Shown here: positions 1 to 8,018 of the stretch, piece after piece
Layout: each line of letters begins with the position of its first letter
Numbering within the stretch: the stretch's first letter is position 1
Assembly (NCBI GenBank): GCA_001771055.1
Contig: MESS01000036.1
Span: 1-10,287 of the forward strand
From: Caldithrix sp. RBG_13_44_9
GTDB taxonomy: Bacteria > Calditrichota > Calditrichia > RBG-13-44-9
Length of the DNA stretch: 10,287 bases
Direction of reading: 5' to 3'
Notes under the pieces: model-generated
What the model was told of the DNA's origin: nothing
Database searches by the model: none
What the model saw: only the letters and a program-made list of their open reading frames with translations
Made by a program: the position numbers and the translations under genes

Positions 1-1652
1 ATGAGGAAATGGCGGTAATGATTCAGGAAGTCGTAGGACAAAAGGTAGGGCACTATTTCCTGCCGGCTTTTGCCGGGGTAGCTTTCAGTAATAATGAATT
101 CCGCTGGTCTTCCCGGATCAAACGCGAAGATGGATTAATCCGGATGGTTCCGGGACTGGGAACCCGGGCGGTGGATCGTCTGAGTGATGATTATCCGGTG
201 CTGGTAGCACCGGGTCAACCCGGCCTGCGGGTTAATGTTACTCCGGAAGAGGTAATGCGCTATTCACCTAAAAAAATTGATGTGATCGATCTGCAAAGCA
301 ATAGTTTTGTGACCGTTGAATTTTCTGCGCTGGTAAAAGAAGTGGGGGAGAAATATCCGCAACTCAAAAAACTTATTTCCATTGTAAAAGACCAACATGT
401 CCAGAAGCCATCGGTGTTGCATCATGATTTTTCAGAGCAGGAAGTGGTGGTCACTTTTGATGGTTTTATTTCTGATGGTAAATTTGTCAAGCAGATGAAA
501 ACCATTTTGGATATCCTGCAACAAAAACTTAACACTCCGGTGGACATCGAATTTGCCCATGATGGAGAAAACTTCAACTTGCTGCAATGCCGTCCCCAGA
601 GCTATTCCCAGGAATCTATTCCCATGCCAATCCCCAAGGATATTCCGGAAGACCGGATTATCTTTTCGGCCAATCGCTTTATTTCCAATGGAGTGGTACC
701 AGACATTACCCATTTGGTCTATGTAGATCCGGAAAAATATGCCGAGATCGAAGATCTGGCTGAATTGAAATTGGTGGGCAGGGCTATAAGCAGGCTCAAT
801 AAATTGCTTCCCAAACGGAGGTTTATCCTAATTGGACCGGGGCGTTGGGGAAGCCGGGGGGATATAAAATTAGGAGTGGCAGTTACGTATTCTGATATAA
901 ATAATACCGCCGTTTTAATTGAAGTAGCCCGTAAAAAAGGAAACTATGTTCCGGACCTTTCTTTTGGTACCCACTTCTTCCAGGATCTGGTAGAATCATC
1001 CATCCGTTATCTACCCCTTTATCCGGATGATAAGGGAACGATATTCAATGAGACTTTCCTGACCAAGGCTCCTAATATATTGAAAGAAATTGCCCCTGAG
1101 TTTGAAGAGTTATCTGGGGTGATCCGAGTAATTGATGTTTCTCAGGCCACCAATGGTTCAATTCTAAGGGTATTGTTAAATGCTGATTTAGATGAAGGAA
1201 TTGGCCTGCTGGCTTCACCCACCACTCCGCTGGAAAGTCATTTTACACTGAGCTATAATGTAGCCTCGGTCTCGGATGAAAATTGGCGTTGGCGGATGGC
1301 CATGGCCAAGCAGATTGCCTCAGGAATGGATGCCAAAAGGTTTGGCGTTAAGGGTTTTTATATTTTTGGCAGCACTAAAAATGCGATCGCCGGACCTGGC
1401 AGCGACATTGATATTCTTATCCATTTTGTTGGAACCGAGAAACAGAAAAAAGATCTCTCACTGTGGTTAGAAGGCTGGAGTCTTTGCTTGAGTGAGTTGA
1501 ATTATCTGCGAACCGGCTATAAAAGTAATGGATTGCTGGATGTACACTTTGTCAGCGATACAGATATCCAAAAAAAGAGTGGCTATGCTGCCAAAATAGG
1601 GGCAGTGACCGATGCTGCTCGTCAGCTGACCATGAAAAATCAAACTTCCTGA
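1..1652 (+). CDS. PPDK_N-like ATP-grasp protein with C-terminal nucleotidyltransferase domain (5' end missing)
   Basis: The reading frame is open to the left edge (two Glu codons precede the first in-window Met at 9), so the start lies outside and that Met is internal. Residues below count from it. Residues 1-200 are the end of a PEP/pyruvate-binding (PPDK_N) ATP-grasp domain: the MAVMIQE strand matches the PEP synthase KMAVVVQ strand, and D179, E181, Q193 and R195 (VDIEF...LLQCRP) are the expected ATP/metal ligands. Residues 217-340 form a module with ILIGPGRWGS and GTHFFQDL, also present in the 987-aa protein at 3571-6534. Residues 430-535 look like a Pol-beta-type nucleotidyltransferase: FGS at 453-455, SDIDI with D466 and D468, and a likely third acidic residue D511 (LLDVHF). 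No phosphohistidine swivel or PEP/pyruvate barrel is seen in this part. Family knowledge suggests ATP binding plus nucleotidyl transfer; substrate and partner are unknown. Probably cytoplasmic, as no membrane segment is seen. No clear terminator follows. Confidence 0.93.
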   Translation, partial: EEMAVMIQEVVGQKVGHYFLPAFAGVAFSNNEFRWSSRIKREDGLIRMVPGLGTRAVDRLSDDYPVLVAPGQPGLRVNVTPEEVMRYSPKKIDVIDLQSNSFVTVEFSALVKEVGEKYPQLKKLISIVKDQHVQKPSVLHHDFSEQEVVVTFDGFISDGKFVKQMKTILDILQQKLNTPVDIEFAHDGENFNLLQCRPQSYSQESIPMPIPKDIPEDRIIFSANRFISNGVVPDITHLVYVDPEKYAEIEDLAELKLVGRAISRLNKLLPKRRFILIGPGRWGSRGDIKLGVAVTYSDINNTAVLIEVARKKGNYVPDLSFGTHFFQDLVESSIRYLPLYPDDKGTIFNETFLTKAPNILKEIAPEFEELSGVIRVIDVSQATNGSILRVLLNADLDEGIGLLASPTTPLESHFTLSYNVASVSDENWRWRMAMAKQIASGMDAKRFGVKGFYIFGSTKNAIAGPGSDIDILIHFVGTEKQKKDLSLWLEGWSLCLSELNYLRTGYKSNGLLDVHFVSDTDIQKKSGYAAKIGAVTDAARQLTMKNQTS

Positions 1653-1738
1653 AAGAGATCAAAGGTAAAAAATAATTGGGAACTTTTATTCTTTTTTGGT
1701 TTACTATTTTTATAATTTATTCTACAATTTTTTGAAAT

Positions 1739-1768
1739 TTGACATATTTTTATTCAGCAGGTTATTTT
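1739..1768 (+). promoter_or_regulatory. Candidate sigma70-like promoter of the lipoprotein gene
   Basis: A perfect TTGACA (1739-1744) is followed after 18 bases by TATTTT (1763-1768, 4 of 6 to TATAAT). It lies in a very AT-rich spacer about 33 bases upstream of the start codon at 1801. The spacer between the two + strand genes is 148 bases, so an independent promoter is sensible. AT-rich DNA makes chance matches to the -10 box common, so the -35 box carries most of the weight. Confidence 0.5.
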
Positions 1769-1800
1769 AAGTTAATTTTACTTTTTAAGGAGGTTCTAAA

Positions 1801-2583
1801 ATGCGTTGGTTCATTTTCTTAATTTCGGCAGCTTTTCTGTTTTTTATAAATTGTGACAAAGAAACAAATTCCATAGATACTGATAATGGTTCTACCGGCA
1901 CACTAAAAATTTATTTGACCGATTCACCGGCGGAATATGAGGCGGTAAATATCACTTTCTCCGAGGTAAGTGCCCATATCAATGATCAGTGGTTGACTGT
2001 CAGGGGAGATTCGGTTACTGTGAATTTACTGGATTGGAATAATGGAAATTCGATCATTCTGGGTGAAGCCGAACTGCCAGCTGGACATTACACCCAGATT
2101 CGCTTAATGATTCAGGAGGCAGAAATAGTAGTGGATGGTCAGACATTTCCGTTGACGGTACCCAGCGGCGCCCAGACCGGTCTTAAGATGGGACCAGAAT
2201 TTACTCTCACTGCCGGATCCACTTATGAACTGGTGGTCGATTTCGACGTAGCCCGTTCAATTGTGGTGACAGGTCCCAGACACGATCCCCATTCTTATAA
2301 ATTAAAACCGCACTTACGTTGTGTACCCCGGGCTATCAGCGGTTCTATTTCTGGAATAGTGACCAATCCCGAACATTTGCCACTGGCTTATGCCCTGCAG
2401 AACTCTGATACCATTACCTCTGCAATAGTGGACACCAGTGACGGGTATTTCCAGTTGTCGTTTCTGTCAGAGGGGGGATATACGGTTTCCCTCCGGGATA
2501 CCCTGGATCAGTATTATAACCAGGATAATGTGGCAGTTACCAACGGTGTAAATAACGATCTGGGGTCGATCACCCTGCAATAA
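1801..2583 (+). CDS. DUF4382-type lipoprotein with C-terminal carboxypeptidase-regulatory-like domain
   Basis: A 260-residue exported protein. It starts with a short hydrophobic signal (residues 2-17) ending in FFINC, so Cys18 is the likely lipidated residue. Asn just before the Cys departs from the classical lipobox, but relaxed lipoboxes are known in Bacteroidota-like bacteria. Residues 33-175 resemble DUF4382: GTLKIYLTDSPAEYEAVNIT at the start, an AELPAGHYTQIRL strand, and ELVVDFDVARSIV near the end. Residues 178-260 (GSISGIVTNP through GGYTVSLRD) look like a carboxypeptidase-regulatory or CNA-B-like beta-sandwich. The start is fixed by AAGGAGG at 1787-1793, seven bases before ATG. The function of DUF4382 proteins is unknown; anchoring at an outer or inner membrane surface is inferred from the signal. 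Nothing links it functionally to its neighbours, and it faces the - strand phosphoesterase gene convergently across 98 bases in which I see no convincing terminator. Confidence 0.92.
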   Translation: MRWFIFLISAAFLFFINCDKETNSIDTDNGSTGTLKIYLTDSPAEYEAVNITFSEVSAHINDQWLTVRGDSVTVNLLDWNNGNSIILGEAELPAGHYTQIRLMIQEAEIVVDGQTFPLTVPSGAQTGLKMGPEFTLTAGSTYELVVDFDVARSIVVTGPRHDPHSYKLKPHLRCVPRAISGSISGIVTNPEHLPLAYALQNSDTITSAIVDTSDGYFQLSFLSEGGYTVSLRDTLDQYYNQDNVAVTNGVNNDLGSITLQ

Positions 2584-2681
2584 GTGATGATATGTCATTT
2601 CAAAAAGTTTCATCTGATTTAACAACCTTGGGGATATATTGACATTCTAAAAACCATAATCAATTGCAAATAATCCTATAG

Positions 2682-3554
2682 TTAATAAAGCTCTCTGGTG
2701 GCTTCTGCTGGTTTTTCCGGATCAAATTTCACTACTGCCAGTTCCGATCCATCATGGGCGGCATTGAAAGCCCAGGTGTTTCCCATCCGCTCCTTCCAGA
2801 CTCCGGTGAGGCGAGTTGATTCATGCACATGTCCATGCAAGGTGATGAGCGGCTGACGTTCTTCGATAAACCGCTTGATGGCTATGCTGCCCACATGTAC
2901 ATCCATCGGCACGTGATCTACCATCCTACCGTCCAGGGCTGCCCGGTCCAACCTGGTCTGATAGGGAGGAGAGTGGAAGAGGAAAATCGACTTATCCAGA
3001 TTCTCACCAGCCGTAAATTTCTGTAAATCATCCTGAATAGTTGCATTTCTGATCTCAATCTCATCTAAGGGAATCGACCGAAAGCCTTCCTCGGGAGAGA
3101 TACACCCTGGATCCACATAGCGTGATACATCGTATTTTTCCCAGTCTTTTAACAAAAAGGGTGAGGGAGGTACGAAACAATAACCATAAATAGCATAATC
3201 ATTAAATGCAGTTTTTTGGAAATGAACATATTTCCACAACTCCGATTGTGCGCCTCCCTGGACTTTTACTTCTTCCGCACCTTCATCGTCATTTCCCAGG
3301 ATTAGAAAGATTTCTGGGTAGGCGGAAAACATTTCTTTCTTTAGCTGGCTAAATTCTGGGATAAGGTAGGAATCGATAAAACTTTGATTAGCCGAATGAA
3401 CCGATTGCAGGGAAATCCGACGATGGGGAAGCAGGTCACCTCCCAGAAAAACTGCCGCCGGTCTTTCTGATCTCACCAATTGAAGGAGTTTCCGGTAGCG
3501 GTCAATATGTCCGTGCAGATCGGAAACAAAAAAAAACAGATTCACTTTCTTCAC
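2682..3554 (-). CDS. Calcineurin-like metallophosphoesterase
   Basis: A 290-residue protein with the ordered metal-binding motifs of the calcineurin-like phosphoesterase superfamily: SDLHGH with D12 and H14, GGD with D40, GND with N88, FHSPP with H194, and GHVH with H242 and H244. All expected two-metal ligands are present, so it should be an active phosphomonoesterase, phosphodiesterase or nucleotide hydrolase; the substrate cannot be read from the sequence. There is no signal peptide, so it is probably cytoplasmic. The start codon is GTG (3554-3552) and no clear Shine-Dalgarno sequence precedes it. The gene begins 16 bases after the stop of the 987-aa receiver/ATP-grasp gene on the same strand, so co-transcription and perhaps translational coupling are likely. 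That pairing suggests it acts on a product or target of the ATP-grasp protein, but this is inference. Confidence 0.92.
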   Translation of the reverse strand: MKKVNLFFFVSDLHGHIDRYRKLLQLVRSERPAAVFLGGDLLPHRRISLQSVHSANQSFIDSYLIPEFSQLKKEMFSAYPEIFLILGNDDEGAEEVKVQGGAQSELWKYVHFQKTAFNDYAIYGYCFVPPSPFLLKDWEKYDVSRYVDPGCISPEEGFRSIPLDEIEIRNATIQDDLQKFTAGENLDKSIFLFHSPPYQTRLDRAALDGRMVDHVPMDVHVGSIAIKRFIEERQPLITLHGHVHESTRLTGVWKERMGNTWAFNAAHDGSELAVVKFDPEKPAEATRELY

Positions 3555-3570
3555 ATGATCAATTATAGTT

Positions 3571-6534
3571 CTACGGTTTTTTATTGGGTAGAGAGATTAT
3601 TCCCTGTCCGGCCTTGCCATCTATCTTTATTGATAACGGCTGATCAAAATGTACCTGCCGCAGGAATCTGGTACTGCGATACGGTTTTCTCCCCTGCAGC
3701 CATTTCCAGTCTATCAGATCGGGATGCGGATGACCTTTTATATAAAAGTAGCCCAGCTGCAATGAGATGAGATTATGAAAGAAGTGACTGCCCAGGGAGG
3801 GTTCAACTTTTAAATCATTTAATTGTGACTCGATGATAATCCTGGCCCGGGAAACCTGATACCAATTTACTGGTATTCCCAACCAGGGATCAGCTGTACC
3901 CCAGCGGCCGAAACCGATCAAAATGTAGTGTAAATTGTGCTCAATGAAATGGTGATTCAGCACTTCTAACTCCAGAGCGATTTGATCACTTTTGGCCATA
4001 TCAAAATTCGCGGGATCAACATAGATAATATCCCGGATATTTTCATATACTCCATTACCGACTGCATGATTGGTATAACAAATCGCCTTCTCACGGTCAG
4101 TCGGATTAATGGCTACTTCAAACGCCTCGGCTCCAGCCACCATTGGACGGATTTGCAGCACAAAGAATTCCGACTTCCGTTTGTGGCGGGAGAGATTAAC
4201 TGAGAATTCAATTTCCACATGAGTACCAAATGCCCGCTGTCCCAGACTGAGGAGTTCATTCAAGATATCAGTAAGAGGGAAAATATGATACTTTAGAATA
4301 TTAGCAAAAGTAACCACCCGCGGACCCTCAATGGCCAGAGTGTCCTGAATCATTTGATCCTGTGGTGAAAAAGTACTCCCCACAAAGAAAAGCGTCCCGT
4401 CCTCTTCGGCCTGGGTAAGGTCGTATTTCCGGAGGCTGAAATTTTCGTCACCTGATATGATTTGATCGGCCTGCGAAAGATGAAGAGCTAAAAAATTGCT
4501 CTGGGAATTTTCGCAATATTCCAGGGCTGAGCCATATGGAAGATTCATCGAAGGATGTTTAGGTGAGAAACGATAGATCCGCTCACCATCCATAATAATC
4601 TTTCCTAATCCCAGAGCAAGGTGGACGATTCCCTCTTCCGGTTTCATCGGTTCAATAGGATAGTAATTATAGGATTGTGCAACGCCCGAAATAGTGGGAT
4701 AATAGCGGTTTCCATACCGTATACCAGTACACTGTTGAATGATGACCGCCATTTTCTCTTCTTCAATGCGGTAATCAGTGTTCTGCACATATTCTTTGGG
4801 CGCACGATAATAGATGGAGGCATAGATCAGGCGGATGGCATCCAGCAACTCCTTTAACCTCACCTCAATATCACTATGAGTGTTCGCCAGCATGAATGTT
4901 TTATACATCCCGGCGAATGGCAGAAGCTGAGAATCTTCCAGCAGACTGGATGACCGGACAGCCAGTGGATAATTGACCCGCTGGAGAAGTGTATGCAGCT
5001 GCCGGATAATGTCTTCCGGAAGCTCTGCTTGAAGGAATTTTTTATTGATCTCCTCAACTTCCTGGGTTTGAATGGCAAATTCCTGCAATTGGTTTACTTC
5101 CATGAATTCCTCAAACACCTCCGTGCCGATGACGAAAGTCTGGGGTGTTTTTACTTCCGCTGATTTATATTTTTCTAGAATCTGACTTTCGGCCAGCAGG
5201 GCGTTGATAAATGCAATCCCACGCCCTTTCCCACCCAGCGAACCCGATCCCAGGCGGATAAAAGTACTGTCAGCATAAAATAAGGAAGTGGTAAAATCTT
5301 TGATAATCCCATGCTGTCTTCCCAGCAGAAGATTCTGTATGGCTTGATAGATATATTGCCGCAGATCCTCGATATTGCGAAAATCGGATACTTTTTTAGG
5401 ACGGATTTCATCAGCCAGGGTAAATTCCGTGCGAGCCCGCAGCCAGATGGAAAAGTGGTTTCGATGAGCATGGTATTCCAGACTTTCGGTAGGAATTTCC
5501 AGAATACGCTGCGAAAATTCAGTGAGGTCCTTAGCCCGGCAAATTTCCCGACCGTCGGGATAACGAAACACAAAATCGCCAAAACCAAAATATTGAACAA
5601 TGAAAGAACGCAATTCCAGCAGTAGATTCGGAGAATTTTTATTCAGAAATTTTGCCAGTCGCTGGTTGATTTCACCTTTCCAATCCCCTTCGGATGATTG
5701 AACAAGGATGGGAAGATCGGGAATGGCTTTTTTTGCAATTTCTGCCAGCTGGAATCCGGAATCCTTTTGCAGCATCCCTCCCCTGGGAAATTTGAGGTCA
5801 GTGATTATTCCCAGCAGATTGTGACGAAAAGTCTCCAGTATATTCTGCGCCTCTTCAAATGACTCTGCCAGCAGAATTTTCGGTCTGGCGCGCATCCGCA
5901 GCAGGCGGTGCAGTGGATTCACCCCGTCTGCCACTAGATTGCGGGTTTGCAGCATGATCTCGGTATAAATCCCTGGCAGGAATAAGGAATAATATTTGGG
6001 AGAATCTTCCACCAGTAAAATGACCTGCACTCCCTGGGCAGTATCATCCAAAACATTCTTTAAGTCTTCCACATATTTTATGATGGAAAGCATCAGTTTG
6101 GATTCACCCGACCAGTAAAATACCTTATCGATGCTTTTTACTTCCCGGATCCTTTTTAACAGGTTTGGATCCAAATGTTCATAAGTAAGCAGGACCACAA
6201 TTTTGTCAGGATCTAATTGTTTTACTTTTTTTCCGAATTCCACCGGATTCATATCAGCAATCCGGGTCATGGTGATCACCAGATCGAAGGTCTTATGCTG
6301 CAGTGATTGAAGAGCTTCCTCAGCAGAGGCCACTTTGGTAATCCGGGGGACAAAATGTAAATTCAGATCGATATACTCGCTGAAAATTTTTTCCGCCAAA
6401 CGCCCATCTTCCTCCAGAACGAAGGCATCATACAAGCTGGACACCAGTAAAATTTCCCGTACCCGGAATTTCATCAAATCATGAAATCCGCTGAATTTGG
6501 ATTTATAGGCAGGTCTGGAAGATTTACCGGGCAT
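3571..6534 (-). CDS. Two receiver-like domains fused to a PPDK_N ATP-grasp domain and GRWG module
   Basis: A 987-residue probable signalling enzyme. Residues 24-165 look like a degenerate receiver domain: no acidic pair on strand 1 (LLVSS) and Thr where the phospho-Asp is expected (DLVITMT, 84-90). Residues 168-310 look like a second receiver with the usual residues: E176 and D177, D246 (IITDLKFP), S280 and K299. Residues 425-800 are a PPDK_N ATP-grasp domain: GGKG with K436, AVRSSS with R527, E533/D534, KMAVIIQQ at 594-601, and E774, E776, Q794, R796 (VEIEF...VLQIRP). Residues 818-940 carry a module with YVDP, ILIGFGRWGT and GSHFFHNL, shared with the protein at 1-1652. The phosphohistidine domain and C-terminal PEP/pyruvate barrel are absent, so it cannot be a complete PEP synthase or pyruvate phosphate dikinase. 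The ATG at 6534 has only a weak GGGA upstream; Met21 is a possible alternative. First gene of a two-gene unit with the phosphoesterase. Exact reaction unknown. Confidence 0.93.
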   Translation of the reverse strand: MPGKSSRPAYKSKFSGFHDLMKFRVREILLVSSLYDAFVLEEDGRLAEKIFSEYIDLNLHFVPRITKVASAEEALQSLQHKTFDLVITMTRIADMNPVEFGKKVKQLDPDKIVVLLTYEHLDPNLLKRIREVKSIDKVFYWSGESKLMLSIIKYVEDLKNVLDDTAQGVQVILLVEDSPKYYSLFLPGIYTEIMLQTRNLVADGVNPLHRLLRMRARPKILLAESFEEAQNILETFRHNLLGIITDLKFPRGGMLQKDSGFQLAEIAKKAIPDLPILVQSSEGDWKGEINQRLAKFLNKNSPNLLLELRSFIVQYFGFGDFVFRYPDGREICRAKDLTEFSQRILEIPTESLEYHAHRNHFSIWLRARTEFTLADEIRPKKVSDFRNIEDLRQYIYQAIQNLLLGRQHGIIKDFTTSLFYADSTFIRLGSGSLGGKGRGIAFINALLAESQILEKYKSAEVKTPQTFVIGTEVFEEFMEVNQLQEFAIQTQEVEEINKKFLQAELPEDIIRQLHTLLQRVNYPLAVRSSSLLEDSQLLPFAGMYKTFMLANTHSDIEVRLKELLDAIRLIYASIYYRAPKEYVQNTDYRIEEEKMAVIIQQCTGIRYGNRYYPTISGVAQSYNYYPIEPMKPEEGIVHLALGLGKIIMDGERIYRFSPKHPSMNLPYGSALEYCENSQSNFLALHLSQADQIISGDENFSLRKYDLTQAEEDGTLFFVGSTFSPQDQMIQDTLAIEGPRVVTFANILKYHIFPLTDILNELLSLGQRAFGTHVEIEFSVNLSRHKRKSEFFVLQIRPMVAGAEAFEVAINPTDREKAICYTNHAVGNGVYENIRDIIYVDPANFDMAKSDQIALELEVLNHHFIEHNLHYILIGFGRWGTADPWLGIPVNWYQVSRARIIIESQLNDLKVEPSLGSHFFHNLISLQLGYFYIKGHPHPDLIDWKWLQGRKPYRSTRFLRQVHFDQPLSIKIDGKAGQGIISLPNKKP

Positions 6535-6664
6535 TGATCGGTTCCCAAAATTTCTGCAAAGTTAAGGTTTATTTAAAATTAATGCAAGATTGAGTAGTTT
6601 ATGGAATAATAGTAAATAAACCGGGAGTTCCAAAAGTAACACCTCACTTGAGTCTCATAATTGC

Positions 6665-6700
6665 AATAAAAAGAAGCGGTGAAAATATATCACCACTCTT
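6665..6700 (-). terminator. Intrinsic terminator of the 423-aa glutamate dehydrogenase gene
   Basis: Read on the - strand, AGTGGTGA (6697-6690) pairs with TCACCGCT (6682-6675) across a 7-base AT loop, with one G-U wobble, and is followed by a T-rich tract TTCTTTTTATT. It lies just past the stop codon at 6723. It would separate the dehydrogenase transcript from the receiver/ATP-grasp gene that starts 188 bases downstream of that stop. Confidence 0.75.
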
Positions 6701-6722
6701 CAATTGCAGGTCTATTCTTCTA

Positions 6723-7994
6723 TCAGGCATATAGGCCGCGAAGTTCGGCCGCTTTAGTTACCCGGTCTATGGCCAGGAGGAAAGCGCCGATCCTCATGTT
6801 CACCTGGTGACTTTTGGCTGTTTCGAATACTTCGTCAAAAGCTTTTTTCATGATCTGTTCCAGATCCTGTTGAATCCGCTCCCTGCTCCAGTAATACCCC
6901 ATTCGATTTTGTACCCATTCCAGATATGAAACTGTTACTCCACCGGCATTACAGAGAATATCGGGAATGAGGAATACTTTCTTCTGCTCCAGAATATCAT
7001 CGGCCTCTGGTGTTACTGGCCCATTGGCGCATTCAGCGATAATCCTGGCCTTGACCCGGGGGGCATTTTCTTCAATGATCTGGTTTTCCAGTGCGGCTGG
7101 AATCAGAATATCCACCTCTAATTCCAACAATTTCATGGGATCGGATAATTTCTCACACTTGGTTTTTTTCTCCAATCCTTTCAGCAACCAGGTTTTATTG
7201 CTGCGGCAGGTGGCAAAAGCAGCTGCGATATCAATCCCGGATGGATTATAGTAGGCTCCACTGACGTCGGAAATGGCCACAATTTTGGCACCATCTTCAT
7301 TCAACAATTTGGCGGCAAAAGATCCGGCATTTCCAAAACCCTGAATGGCCACGGTAGTTTGTTTTAGATCAATACCTAAAAGTTTGGTCGCTTCTTCCAC
7401 ACAGAAAACCATTCCCTGAGCGGTAGCTTCGGAGCGGCCTTCGGAACCGCCCAATTCCAGAGGTTTTCCGGTAATCACCGCCGGGAGGAATTGTTTCTTG
7501 TGCATGGAATACGTATCGAACATCCAGGCCATGATTTGCGAGTTGGTGTTTACATCGGGGGCTGGTACATCTGAATTGGGCCCAAAAAGATCCGACATTT
7601 CCGCAAAGTAGCGCCGGGAGAGATTCTCTAATTCAGTCGGAGTCAACTGGTCGGGATCACAAACCACCCCGCCTTTTCCGCCGCCGAAGGGAACGCCTAC
7701 CACTGCACATTTATAGGTCATCCAGAAAGCCAGGGCTTTCACTTCATCTACCGTTACATTAGGATGAAACCGGATACCACCTTTGGCTGGACCGCGGACG
7801 ATGCTGTGCTGTACCCGAAAACCTTTGAAAATCGTGATCGAGCCATCACTCATGCGCACCGGAAGATTGACCTCGGTAATTCTCCGGGGTTCTTTGATCA
7901 TGGCAATCTGGCTGGCACTCAATTTCAGCAGACTGGCTGCTTTATCGAACTGCTTCATAGCACTTTCGAAGGGATTGATCTGTTTTAAGTACAT
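6723..7994 (-). CDS. Glutamate dehydrogenase, RocG/GudB-like, probably NAD-linked
   Basis: A 423-residue Glu/Leu/Phe/Val dehydrogenase that interconverts glutamate with 2-oxoglutarate and ammonia in the cytoplasm. The substrate domain shows GPAKGGIRFHP with K71, K95 (YKCAVVGVP), GGGKGG with K107, and the catalytic aspartate D147 (DVPAPDVNT). The Rossmann domain has GFGNAG at 219-224 and ends strand 2 with an acidic D243 (AISDVSGA). The length and the DVPAPDVNT form match the short RocG/GudB/archaeal type rather than the 450-aa GdhA type. NAD preference and a glutamate-degrading role are likely from the subfamily but not proven, since this group includes dual-cofactor enzymes. I chose ATG at 7994 because GGAGGT ends four bases before it. 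A longer frame from TTG at 8006 would put the ribosome binding site inside the gene. It is divergent from gdhA at 8410 and followed by an intrinsic terminator. Confidence 0.95.
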   Translation of the reverse strand: MYLKQINPFESAMKQFDKAASLLKLSASQIAMIKEPRRITEVNLPVRMSDGSITIFKGFRVQHSIVRGPAKGGIRFHPNVTVDEVKALAFWMTYKCAVVGVPFGGGKGGVVCDPDQLTPTELENLSRRYFAEMSDLFGPNSDVPAPDVNTNSQIMAWMFDTYSMHKKQFLPAVITGKPLELGGSEGRSEATAQGMVFCVEEATKLLGIDLKQTTVAIQGFGNAGSFAAKLLNEDGAKIVAISDVSGAYYNPSGIDIAAAFATCRSNKTWLLKGLEKKTKCEKLSDPMKLLELEVDILIPAALENQIIEENAPRVKARIIAECANGPVTPEADDILEQKKVFLIPDILCNAGGVTVSYLEWVQNRMGYYWSRERIQQDLEQIMKKAFDEVFETAKSHQVNMRIGAFLLAIDRVTKAAELRGLYA

Positions 7995-7998
7995 GTAT

Positions 7999-8004
7999 AC
8001 CTCC
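7999..8004 (-). promoter_or_regulatory. Shine-Dalgarno site fixing the start of the 423-aa dehydrogenase
   Basis: GGAGGT on the - strand, with ATAC between it and the ATG at 7994-7992. This spacing is near ideal and excludes the upstream in-frame TTG at 8006 as the real start. Confidence 0.85.
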
Positions 8005-8018
8005 AAAACGGATTTATT

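Noticed and set aside
2584..2681. Terminator between the convergent lipoprotein and phosphoesterase genes
   Set aside because: Only 4-base stems are visible on either strand and none leads into a T-run.
5175..5625. Overlapping frames of about 100-140 codons on both strands inside the 987-aa gene
   Set aside because: They are shadow frames of a gene with clear receiver and ATP-grasp motifs, and have no motifs of their own.
3571..6534. Calling the 987-aa protein PEP synthase or pyruvate phosphate dikinase
   Set aside because: The phosphohistidine swivel domain and the PEP/pyruvate barrel are missing; only the ATP-binding domain is shared.
6560..6625. Promoter for the 987-aa gene (TTGCAT with a TAACTT -10 on the - strand; GTTTAT/ATAAAC inverted repeat nearby)
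   Set aside because: The -10 match is only 3 of 6 and the inverted repeat is short and in AT-rich DNA, so neither is supportable.
7995..8006. In-frame TTG start at 8006 for the 423-aa dehydrogenase
   Set aside because: It would place the GGAGGT ribosome binding site inside the coding region; the ATG at 7994 has ideal spacing to it.
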